Shown: positions 44,714 to 52,562 of the stretch, in pieces
Numbering within the stretch: position 1 is the stretch's first letter
Layout of the letters: each line of letters opens with the position of its first letter
DNA from: Planctomycetota bacterium
GTDB taxonomy: Bacteria > Planctomycetota > Phycisphaerae > Phycisphaerales > SM1A02
Assembly: GCA_022568135.1 (NCBI GenBank)
Contig: JADFFQ010000002.1
Location: 62,001-126,000, forward strand
Direction: 5' to 3'
DNA length: 64,000 nucleotides
Translations under genes and position numbers: made by a program
The notes under the pieces: model-generated
The model's database searches: none
What the model was told of the DNA's origin: nothing
Seen by the model: only the letters and a program-made list of their open reading frames with translations

Positions 44714-45646
44714 ATGGCAAGTGAGCCCATTGAACGCCTCCGCCGCAACATCACATCGGTCTATATGGGCAATACCGCGGCCGTTGATCGGGTCATTCTT
44801 TGCCTGCTCGCGCGGGGACACATCCTCATCGAGGACGTTCCCGGGGTCGGCAAGACGGTGCTGGCCAATGCCCTGGCCAAATCGGTCCGCTGTTCATTCA
44901 CCCGCATCCAGTGCACGCCGGACCTGTTGCCTTCCGACATCATCGGCGTCAGCGTATACGACCGCGAGCAAGGCGTCTTCGAGTTCAAGCGCGGGCCCAT
45001 CTTTCACAGCATCATCCTTGCCGACGAGATCAACCGCACCACGCCGCGCACGCAATCGGCGCTGCTGGAGGCGATGAACGAGGCCACGGTTTCGGTGGAA
45101 AGTCAGGTGTTTCAGTTGCCCCAGCCGTTCATGGTGGTGGCCACCCAGAATCCGTACGAGTTCGAGGGAACCTATTTCCTGCCGGAGAACCAGCTCGATC
45201 GATTCCTGATGCGGATCAACCTGGGGTACCCCGCCCCGGACGACGAATCGCGGATCATCGAGCAGCAGCCGGCCCGAACCACGCTGGCCACGCTCGAGCC
45301 GGTCATGTCGAGTGAAGAAGTGCTTCGGCTCCAAGAGCAAGTGGACGAGGTATCCATTGACCAGACGCTGGTGGACTATGTCATTGCCCTGGCTGCGGCG
45401 ACGCGAGAGAACGATGACTTGCAGATCGGGATCAGCCCCCGCGGATCGCTGGCGCTGGCCCAGGCTGCCCGGGCATGCGCCATGATGCATGGCCGCGACT
45501 ATTGCGTGCCCGAGGATATCGTCTCCAACGTCTTGGCGGTCTGCGCCCACCGGGTGATCAGCAAGACGTACATGCACGCCGGTGATACCGCCACCACCAA
45601 GCGCATTATCCAGCAGGTACTGGAAACGGTGCCCAGCCCGGCGTAG
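44714..45646 (+). CDS. MoxR family AAA+ ATPase
   Basis: 310 residues. Walker A GVGKTVLA at ~46-53, Walker B IILADEINRTTP, the sensor region NPYEFEGTYFLPENQLDRFLMR, and the C-terminal helical lid. MoxR proteins help assemble or activate membrane and metal-enzyme complexes and usually sit beside DUF58 and transglutaminase genes; these are not here. The ATG 44714 has GGAG nine bases upstream; ATG 44699 is also in frame. It is followed by an unrelated membrane protein gene 120 bp downstream. Confidence 0.92.
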   Translation: MASEPIERLRRNITSVYMGNTAAVDRVILCLLARGHILIEDVPGVGKTVLANALAKSVRCSFTRIQCTPDLLPSDIIGVSVYDREQGVFEFKRGPIFHSIILADEINRTTPRTQSALLEAMNEATVSVESQVFQLPQPFMVVATQNPYEFEGTYFLPENQLDRFLMRINLGYPAPDDESRIIEQQPARTTLATLEPVMSSEEVLRLQEQVDEVSIDQTLVDYVIALAAATRENDDLQIGISPRGSLALAQAARACAMMHGRDYCVPEDIVSNVLAVCAHRVISKTYMHAGDTATTKRIIQQVLETVPSPA

Positions 45647-45766
45647 AACAGCCGGCAGCGATCACCGATTCCATCGAGCCCAGCGATCGGCCGTTATCAC
45701 ATCCAGCACCGCCTGATGTCGGCCGATACCTGATAGCTGAGACCTCCCGGCAAGGTCCTTGCGGTT

Positions 45767-46738
45767 ATGAGCCCGATCGTCCGACCAACACCCAGACCCG
45801 GTACGCCGAGGAGCCCAGTTATGCTCGTGCGGCACGCCACCGGCGCGATCAAGTCGCTGCCCAGCACGGACGAGCCGATGGGCACGCCGATTCGGCTGGC
45901 GATCGGGGTGATTGTGGCGGTCGGCGTGGTGGCGGTGGTGTGGCTGATGGGCGTTGTGGGATTCCGGCTGGGGTTCGCCCCGCTGATTCGCGTGCCTGGA
46001 CTTCTGGGTGAGCCCGGCGGAGGCCTAGTCACGGGAACCATTATGCTCATCTGGATTCCGCGGGTGATTCTCCTGGCCGGCGGGGCCCAGCCAACCTGGC
46101 TGATGCTGGGGTTTGCGGCGATCGCGATCCCTGCCGCAGGTCTCAGTGCGGTGTGGCATCGCCCAGGCGGCAGTCCACGGACATCATTAGCGGCGGTGGT
46201 GTTCACGCACGCCGGCGCGATCTGCGCCGCCCTGAACGCCCTGGCCGTGATCTGGTGGACCGCTTGCGACGCGCGCAATGCCAGGATCGCCGAGCTGCCA
46301 GATGATCCCACCGGCACAGACACATGGCTGGGAAATCTGCAGACCGTAGCCGGTCTCGATGTGCTAGCGGTTATCGCCGCCACGGTGTGGGTCGTGCTGG
46401 TGATGCGACTTTCGATTCCATTGTGGATGCGAGCGTTGGCCGCCTCGGCCAGCTACGTTGCACTGGTGGTGGCGATCGTGGCCATGTCTATGAGCAACGC
46501 TGCATTCGCTCAGATTCAAGCCGCTCGGTCGGTGGTACACCTTGACGACGGCTCCATCGATGCCCGGCTGGTGCTCGGGTTCACTCCCCGGCACGTCGCG
46601 ACGCTCCGGATCGAGAACGAGATGGTGATCGTGGAACTTCGCGACCGCTCGGCCACGATGACCGTCGTGGGACGTCAATCAATCGTCGGCATGCTCCAGG
46701 AGGCGGCCCAGCGCAGCCGGGGGAACGCCCAACGTTGA
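45767..46738 (+). CDS. Multi-TM membrane protein, unknown
   Basis: 323 residues with about seven transmembrane helices between residues 45 and 260, then a soluble C-terminal beta domain (VVHLDDGSIDARLVLGF, ATLRIENEMVIVELRD). No zinc ribbon. No family recognised. It may be co-transcribed with moxR. Confidence 0.62.
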   Translation: MSPIVRPTPRPGTPRSPVMLVRHATGAIKSLPSTDEPMGTPIRLAIGVIVAVGVVAVVWLMGVVGFRLGFAPLIRVPGLLGEPGGGLVTGTIMLIWIPRVILLAGGAQPTWLMLGFAAIAIPAAGLSAVWHRPGGSPRTSLAAVVFTHAGAICAALNALAVIWWTACDARNARIAELPDDPTGTDTWLGNLQTVAGLDVLAVIAATVWVVLVMRLSIPLWMRALAASASYVALVVAIVAMSMSNAAFAQIQAARSVVHLDDGSIDARLVLGFTPRHVATLRIENEMVIVELRDRSATMTVVGRQSIVGMLQEAAQRSRGNAQR

Positions 46739-46760
46739 CATCAATCGCAGTCGAACGCTG

Positions 46761-46838
46761 CCCCGCATATGCATGCGGGGCTACAACTCAAGCTGTCTGT
46801 GCGCAGTATGCATTGCAGCCGCGGACGAATATCCGCGG
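46761..46838. repeat. Two palindromes CCCCGCATAT-GCATGCGGGG and CCGCGG...CCGCGG
   Basis: At 46761-46780 is CCCCGCATATGCATGCGGGG, followed by CTAC, and at 46819-46838 CCGCGGACGAATATCCGCGG. They lie in the 114-bp gap between two convergent genes and resemble the hairpin at 4588-4607. Confidence 0.55.
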
Positions 46839-46852
46839 GAAACCAGCCCGGG

Positions 46853-47455
46853 TCATGGGCGGCCGTAGCGCTGGATTGCCTCCACGACCGCGCGGCTTAC
46901 CGCAAACGGCTGGCGAATCATCACCCAGAATGCTTCGAACACGTCGCTGCCCGCGGTGGCAAAACCGATGCTGCCCAATCCAAACAGGCGCTCCCGCAGG
47001 CGAAGAAACACGCTCGTGTGCTGGATGTTCTTCAACTGCGTTTCGAACACGTTGACTCGGAGCACCCCCATCCGCCGAATGACCCGCCGATCGGTCAACA
47101 CATACACCCGGCACCACCACTCCAAACTTTGCCAGAGCAATCGCCCCGCTGCGGCGGCAACACCCAGGCTGTACGCCTGAGCCTCCGACCACGGGATCCA
47201 GCCGACGCGAATCGCCACGATCGCCAGAGCCAGTGTGAGGATGGCAATGAACATCAGGCTTCCCAGCGACGCCAGGGGAATGAACAGCAGGCTCGGGCGC
47301 AGCAGCAGGATCACGATCTCATCATCGTGGATCAGTCCCGCCGGCAACAATGCCTCCACCTGGTCCACCGTCAGCGACGTGGCTTCCGCGGCACTGAGCA
47401 TTTCGTGGGCGCACCCGGTGGCTGGTCTTGCGGCCTCGACACGGCGGAGTCTCAC
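46853..47455 (-). CDS. bPH2 PH-domain membrane protein
   Basis: 200 residues. Two transmembrane helices near residues 53-83 and a third around 95-115, then a bPH2 domain: VYVLTDRRVIRRMGVLRVNVFETQLKNIQHTSVFLRLRERLFGLGSIGFATAG in typical order. This is the third member of the family in the window (others at 3213 and 3956). Its start overlaps the hpt stop by 4 bp, so it is co-translated with hpt. Role unknown. Confidence 0.78.
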   Translation of the reverse strand: MRLRRVEAARPATGCAHEMLSAAEATSLTVDQVEALLPAGLIHDDEIVILLLRPSLLFIPLASLGSLMFIAILTLALAIVAIRVGWIPWSEAQAYSLGVAAAAGRLLWQSLEWWCRVYVLTDRRVIRRMGVLRVNVFETQLKNIQHTSVFLRLRERLFGLGSIGFATAGSDVFEAFWVMIRQPFAVSRAVVEAIQRYGRP

Positions 47456-47997
47456 AACGCTTCCTTCCGGAGCGTGCCTATATCCGGCAGATTGCGGTAG
47501 TAGTTGTTGTAGTCCAGCCCGTAGCCCACGACAAACACATCGGGGATGTCAAAACCCACATACTCACATGGCGTATCCAGCGCGGACTGACGCTGCTTGC
47601 GCAGCAGCACGCATGCTCGAAGCGACTTCGGCTGTCGGCTGGCCAACTTCTCGCGTATGAGCCGCAGTGTGCCGCCGGAATCCAGGATGTCATCCACGAT
47701 CAGCACATGCTTGTCTTTCAAGTCGTCCGGCAGGGCGCCGATGATCTGAGGGCCCCGGCTCGTCATCGATTTGCCCGGATAGCCGGCGACGGTCACCACC
47801 TCGATTCGGATCTTCTGCGGCAGTTGTCGAATCAGGTCGGCCAAGAAGATGATGCTGCCGGTGAGGATCGGCACCAACACGATCTCGGCTTCATCCGGCA
47901 GATCGTCCAGATCGCGGGCGATCTGTGCAGAGAGCTCCTTGAGGCGATGGGCAATGCGCTGGCGCGGTATCAGCACCGTTTCGATATCCGTGAGCAC
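47452..47997 (-). CDS. hpt: Hypoxanthine phosphoribosyltransferase
   Basis: Salvages hypoxanthine (and often guanine) to IMP/GMP with PRPP. 181 residues, with VLIVDDILDSGGTLR as the PRPP-binding loop (residues ~96-110), the catalytic-loop and flexible-loop blocks (GSIIFLADLIRQLP, ...) and VVGYGLDYNNYYRNLPDIG near the end, which fits HPRT rather than adenine PRT. Start ATG 47997 gives MLTDIETVLIPRQRI. Confidence 0.95.
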   Translation of the reverse strand: MLTDIETVLIPRQRIAHRLKELSAQIARDLDDLPDEAEIVLVPILTGSIIFLADLIRQLPQKIRIEVVTVAGYPGKSMTSRGPQIIGALPDDLKDKHVLIVDDILDSGGTLRLIREKLASRQPKSLRACVLLRKQRQSALDTPCEYVGFDIPDVFVVGYGLDYNNYYRNLPDIGTLRKEAL

Positions 47998-48073
47998 GAT
48001 GCGCAGTGTATAGCCGGCCGGGGCCGCATGTCATCATTCGCCGGCGTTCGAATCCGCGGCCCACCTCGCTGGG

Positions 48074-49552
48074 TCATCCGGCAGCGCCGGGCTCGATCAG
48101 CCAGCCCGACAGCAGTTGGGCACATCCGAGGAAGGTGGCGAACGCGACCGCGTCGGTGATCATGATGAGGAAGATGGCCGAGGCGGTTGCCGGGTCCGCG
48201 CCCAGGCGGCGCATCAGAAGCGGCACGGATGAGCCGGCCAGCGTGCCGATCCCGGTTGACAGAGCCATCGACACCGCGGCCACCACCCCCAGCCGCCAAC
48301 TGACGCTGTCCATGACCGTTGACAGAAGCGTCAGGGCAATCCCCACCACAACACCCAGGAGCACGCCGGTCAACAATCCCACCGCCCCTTCGCGTAACAC
48401 CAGCGGAACCACCCGGCCGGGCCGGACCTCCTCCAACACGATGCCCCGCAGAGTGACCGCCAGGGCCTGATGACCGGCGTTGCCCGCCTGGGCCGCGATC
48501 ATCGGCATCAACACCGCGAGGATGGCTAACTCCCGAATCAGATTCTCAAACTGCAAGACCACAATCACGGCCACGCAGGTCGTGAACAGGTTGACCACCA
48601 ACCACGGGAATCGCCCGCGAAACTTCTCGCCCATCCCCGAGTACACCGCTTCGACCGCCCCCGCCCCCACGCTCTTCTGAACGTCCTCGGTGTCCTCGGC
48701 CCGAATGATGTCGATCACGTCGTCCACGGTGACGACGCCGATCAGCCGATCGTCGAGATCAACGACGGGAAGCATGGAGTAGTCATAGCGGTCGAACTCC
48801 CTGGCCACCTGCTCACGATCGAGGTCGGTACGGACCGCCTTGACGGTCTGATTCATCAGCTCGGCGATGGGATGATCCGGGCCAGCCAACAGCAGGTCGC
48901 GCAGCCCGATGATGCCCACCAGCCGGCCGTCGTCGCGGACGACAAGCAGATGCTGCACGCCCGGCCCAATGGTTGAAGCACGGATGACCTCGGTGGCTTG
49001 GGCAACGGTCATCCGCTCGGTCAGGGCAAGGAAGTCGGTGGTCATCAGACCCCCGGCCGACTCGCGGTCATAGTCGATGAGGTCTCGAAGCTGAGCCGCC
49101 GTGGCCAGAGTCAGGGCGGCGAGGGCTTCCTGGCGGTAGGACTCGCCCATCGCCTGCAGGAGATCCGCGGCGTCGTCCGGAGCCATCAGTTCCAGGAGCC
49201 GGGTGGCATAGGCCAGGTCTTCCTCGACCAGATCCTCCATCACGCCGACTGCCAGCGGCATCTGCATTTCGGCCAGAGCGTCCGCCGCGGACTGATCGTC
49301 CATCTGCTCCAGGACTTCGGCTGCTTCCTCCTGCTGAAGTGTTTCCAGGGTGTCCGCTGCGTCCGCCGCTTCTTGTTGCTGCACCGCGTCGGCCAGCACC
49401 GACACATCGATGGAGTGCTCGAGCAGCTTGGCCACCCGCTCGTCCTGCGGCGAGGTCTCGGCCACATCCTCGATGTGGGACGCCGCCTCGGCCTCGACCG
49501 GCCGGTGTCTGGAAGGTGAGTTCAGGTCGGATTTGTCCGGCGGCTGCGGCAT
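48074..49552 (-). CDS. mgtE: Magnesium transporter MgtE
   Basis: 492 residues. Order: helical MgtE N domain (leucine/EA-rich repeats 60-180), two CBS domains (~185-300, with DYDRESAGGLMTTDFLAL and SMLPVVDLDDRLIGVVTVDDVIDII blocks), then five transmembrane helices with the signature PMIAAQAGNAGHQALAVTLRG and AxSVPLLMRRLGADPA. Mg2+ channel with Mg-sensing cytosolic gate. Start chosen at MPQPPDKSD (49552); the extra upstream codons include a degenerate palindromic repeat. Not next to Mg-regulated RNA that I can see. Confidence 0.94.
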   Translation of the reverse strand: MPQPPDKSDLNSPSRHRPVEAEAASHIEDVAETSPQDERVAKLLEHSIDVSVLADAVQQQEAADAADTLETLQQEEAAEVLEQMDDQSAADALAEMQMPLAVGVMEDLVEEDLAYATRLLELMAPDDAADLLQAMGESYRQEALAALTLATAAQLRDLIDYDRESAGGLMTTDFLALTERMTVAQATEVIRASTIGPGVQHLLVVRDDGRLVGIIGLRDLLLAGPDHPIAELMNQTVKAVRTDLDREQVAREFDRYDYSMLPVVDLDDRLIGVVTVDDVIDIIRAEDTEDVQKSVGAGAVEAVYSGMGEKFRGRFPWLVVNLFTTCVAVIVVLQFENLIRELAILAVLMPMIAAQAGNAGHQALAVTLRGIVLEEVRPGRVVPLVLREGAVGLLTGVLLGVVVGIALTLLSTVMDSVSWRLGVVAAVSMALSTGIGTLAGSSVPLLMRRLGADPATASAIFLIMITDAVAFATFLGCAQLLSGWLIEPGAAG

Positions 49553-49638
49553 CACCGCGAGTGTAGCGAAGAGGCAAACATCCGTTGAGCCGCGGGTCGA
49601 AGACCCTCGCACACAACGAGGAACGCCGACACTCGTAC

Positions 49639-50301
49639 CTACGGCCGAAAGTCCAGGTGTTCAACTTTCCCTAGGACTGCGGTGGAGATGTTGGCCAGGT
49701 GCGAGGAGACGCGTTTGTAGTGCCTCGCCAGAAGAGAATAGGCGACCGCTTCATGCGTCTCGATGCTGGCCTCGTCGCCGAGCAGTTGCTCGATGACTTG
49801 GTCGCAATCATCTCCGATGGCATCGGCCTTTGCGATTGCCTCCTTGGCCGCTTGGGCGTCGGACTCCCGGAAGGCCTTGCTCACCATGGTGAACAGTTGC
49901 TCAACCCGACTGCACACGCCCTCCAACGGTTCGTGGTAGCGGGCAACGTGGAACCCTTCCTTGTAGAACCGCCCCACCTCGAAGACGTTCTTGCAGTAGT
50001 CGCCGATGCGCTCGGCATCCTTGGCCACGCTCATCAGGGCCAGGCCCGCTGCCACATCCGAGCCCGGATTGATGGTCAGATGGCGAACGATCTTGCGGCG
50101 GATCGACCGCAGCAGTTCGTTGATTGATTTGTCCCGCTGGTAGATCGCGTCCCTCTGCTGCGAGGCGTCCGCCTTGCGGTGTAAGACTTCGCTGGCTCTG
50201 ACGAACATCCACAGGGCGTGTTCGAGCATTTGCGAGAACTCCGCAAACGCTTCATCGAGCACATCGCGAGATTTGAATGCTGCGAATAGTTGCTTAAACA
50301 T
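49639..50301 (-). CDS. PhoU-domain protein
   Basis: 220 residues of three-helix-bundle PhoU repeats: LVRASEVLHRK start helix, VAKDAERIGDYCKNVFEV (the metal-binding ExxxD-like E/R-x-G-D-Y motif) and ARHYKRVSSHLANISTAVL near the end. These proteins gate phosphate transport. The gene starts 24 bp after the Na/Pi cotransporter on the same strand and is surely linked to it in function; it is a stand-alone PhoU rather than the Pst operon PhoU. Confidence 0.88.
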   Translation of the reverse strand: MFKQLFAAFKSRDVLDEAFAEFSQMLEHALWMFVRASEVLHRKADASQQRDAIYQRDKSINELLRSIRRKIVRHLTINPGSDVAAGLALMSVAKDAERIGDYCKNVFEVGRFYKEGFHVARYHEPLEGVCSRVEQLFTMVSKAFRESDAQAAKEAIAKADAIGDDCDQVIEQLLGDEASIETHEAVAYSLLARHYKRVSSHLANISTAVLGKVEHLDFRP

Positions 50302-50325
50302 GGACGGCTCCGATGCGACCGACGG

Positions 50326-51615
50326 TTACGGCACAAACTGGACGATCAAATACCCAAGTCCCGGTATGAGAATAAACACGACGAGTATGTAAAGGAAGTA
50401 ATAGCGCTTCGACATTGCGGCAAGTTCGGCATACCACCTCGCCAGGCCGATCGGAATGAAGCGAAGCGGATACCAGATCGCACAGCCGAACACGTTGAAC
50501 ATGACGTGGCAGATGGCGACCCCAACGGCGGCTGCGGCAGGATTGGCCGAGGCCGCCAGTAAGCCCGTGACGGTCGTTCCGAGGTTGCAGCCGAGCATGA
50601 ACGGGAAAACGCGCTTTGATTCCACCGCACCCGCTCCGGCCAGAGGAATCATCAGACTCGTCGTCACCGAACTGGATTGGACGAAGATCGTCGAGATGAC
50701 GCCGACAATCCCCGCCATCAGATCGTTACGAAAGAGAACTGAGCTAAACAATCCCTCGACGCGACGCAGCAGCGCACCCTTGAGGTTCTTCACCATCAGC
50801 ACGAGCATGAGGAACAATAACGCCAGCCCCATCACCGCTAGGATTTTCCCTTGAGTTTGCGCACTTGACGTGAACAATCCAGCGACCCAATCGAACGCCT
50901 CAACCACCGGCTGGGTGATCGCCTTGATCGGACTGTTCGGCTCTTGCTGGGCGCTTAGCCCAAGCAAGCCCGCAGCCCACATCGAAACCTGTGTGAGCCA
51001 ACCGGTCGCCCACTCGAGCGGGAAAAGGACAGCTACCGTCAAAAGGTTCACGTTGCCGTGCATCAGCGCTGCCCCGTAGGCACGCCGAAACTGATCCCGA
51101 ATGCGCATCGTGAAGCCAGCCACGAAGTTGTTGGTAATGCTCGTGCCGATGTTCGCGCCCATCACGGCGAAGATCGCCGTTTCTAGGTCCATTTGGCCCG
51201 CAGCGACCAGCGTGATTATCAACGAGGTCGTAAACGATGAGCTTTGGATGATGCCGGTAACAATCACTCCTCCCATCAGGGCAACGACCGGGTTGTGCGC
51301 TTGCTCCAGTAAGTTCTTGACCCCAGGCCCGATCGACTTGAGCCCGGCGCCCATGACATTGATGGCCGCGAGAAAGAAATACAAACAAATCCCGGCATAA
51401 ATGCCGTTGAGCCAAGCCGGTGTTTCGCGCGTAGATGAGGGCTGACTTAATGGGGTCGGAGATGATGGGGGCTGCGAAGCGAAGCCCTCGGGCATCTCGG
51501 TCGGCCCTCGGTGAGGCTGCGATTCGCCCAACGCGAACCGCGCAGGGTCGGCATAATACGGTCGGCCCGTCTTCTGTCTACACCGCTTCAGAGATACACG
51601 AAGAAAATAGTTCAT
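50326..51615 (-). CDS. Na/Pi cotransporter family protein
   Basis: 429 residues. Two inverted repeats, each with the QSSS substrate motif: GIIQSSSFTTSLI (first half) and FVQSSSVTTSLM (second half), the mark of type II Na+/phosphate cotransporters. About nine to ten hydrophobic segments. The start is ATG 51615 with GAGGA six bases upstream; ATG 51495 is the alternative and would remove a poorly conserved 40-residue lead. Works with the PhoU-like protein encoded directly downstream. Confidence 0.88.
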   Translation of the reverse strand: MNYFLRVSLKRCRQKTGRPYYADPARFALGESQPHRGPTEMPEGFASQPPSSPTPLSQPSSTRETPAWLNGIYAGICLYFFLAAINVMGAGLKSIGPGVKNLLEQAHNPVVALMGGVIVTGIIQSSSFTTSLIITLVAAGQMDLETAIFAVMGANIGTSITNNFVAGFTMRIRDQFRRAYGAALMHGNVNLLTVAVLFPLEWATGWLTQVSMWAAGLLGLSAQQEPNSPIKAITQPVVEAFDWVAGLFTSSAQTQGKILAVMGLALLFLMLVLMVKNLKGALLRRVEGLFSSVLFRNDLMAGIVGVISTIFVQSSSVTTSLMIPLAGAGAVESKRVFPFMLGCNLGTTVTGLLAASANPAAAAVGVAICHVMFNVFGCAIWYPLRFIPIGLARWYAELAAMSKRYYFLYILVVFILIPGLGYLIVQFVP

Positions 51616-51631
51616 CGCTATCCTCGTCCAG

Positions 51632-52507
51632 ATGGAGCCGCGGCGGGCACAGGCCGGCAACGTCTTTGAAGTGATCGATTTGGCCGATCCACGCCTCGCC
51701 GACTACCGCGATATCCGTGACCGGGGGCTGCTTGGCCGGGGGACGGTCTTCCCGGGCTGTTTGTTGGCGAACAGCCGCTGATCGTCCAGCGCATGCTCTC
51801 CATGCCGGGCGTGACCAAGCCCGTGCTCGTGGTGACGAGTCGGGTGGATCGCATCGCCCGCCTTGCCCCGCCCGAGGTGCCGGTCTATGTCGCCCCGCTG
51901 GACCTGATGCGGCACGTGGCTGGGTTCACCGTCCATCGCGGTGTGCTGGCCATCGGCTATCGCTCGGCGATCGAGCGGTCGGACCTCGCCTCGGCCCTGT
52001 GCCCCGACGGCCCGCTCACCGTCCTGCTGTGCGAAAACATCACCAACATCGACAACATCGGGCTGCTATTTCGCAACGCCGCCGCGTTCGGCGTCGACGG
52101 CATATTGCTAAGCCCCCGCTGCCACGATCCACTGTATCGAAAATCCTTGCGCGTTTCGATCGGTCACGCGCTCACCGTGCCGTTCGTGCGCAGCCGCGAC
52201 TGGCCGGGCGATCTCGGCCCGCTGAAGGCCCGGCACCCGACGAGTCGAGCGCGCGCGAATACTCAGCGAGCCGCCGCGTCCTCGCGAGCGGCTATTGCCG
52301 GGTTGGAGCGTTCATCCATTTCACGACTGATCGCTGCTGCCGATCGAGCGAGACCGCTGGCGGGGACGCCGCGGCTCGCTAAGATTCCCCCTGGATCACT
52401 GTGTTCACATCGTCAAGGTTCCGATGGCTCCGGGGGTCGATTCGCTCAATGTCGCGGTCGCCGCCGCCGTGTGCCTGCATCGTTTCAGCACCGCCGTACG
52501 TGTGTAA
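51632..52507 (+). pseudogene. SpoU/TrmH family RNA 2'-O-methyltransferase, frameshifted
   Basis: Family sequence is found in three pieces: the start (MEPRRAQAGNVF, IDLADPRLADYRDIRDRGLLG) in frame 2, the middle (GLFVGEQPLIVQRM, then NITNIDNIGLLFRNAAAFGVDGILLSPRC, the conserved N-T-x-N-x-G motif) in frame 1, and the end (VKVPMAPGVDSLNVAVAAAVCLHRF, the AdoMet knot-loop SLNVAVA) in frame 2 again. So a frame change lies near 51735-51755 and a second between ~52215 and 52400, where the usual xGxEGxGL block is missing too. No intact protein can be made. Divergent from the Na/Pi gene, almost touching it. Confidence 0.72.
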
Positions 52508-52562
52508 AACAGTGAAGGACGGCCGCGGCGCTTGGGCCGCCAGATGGGGAATACCAAAATGC

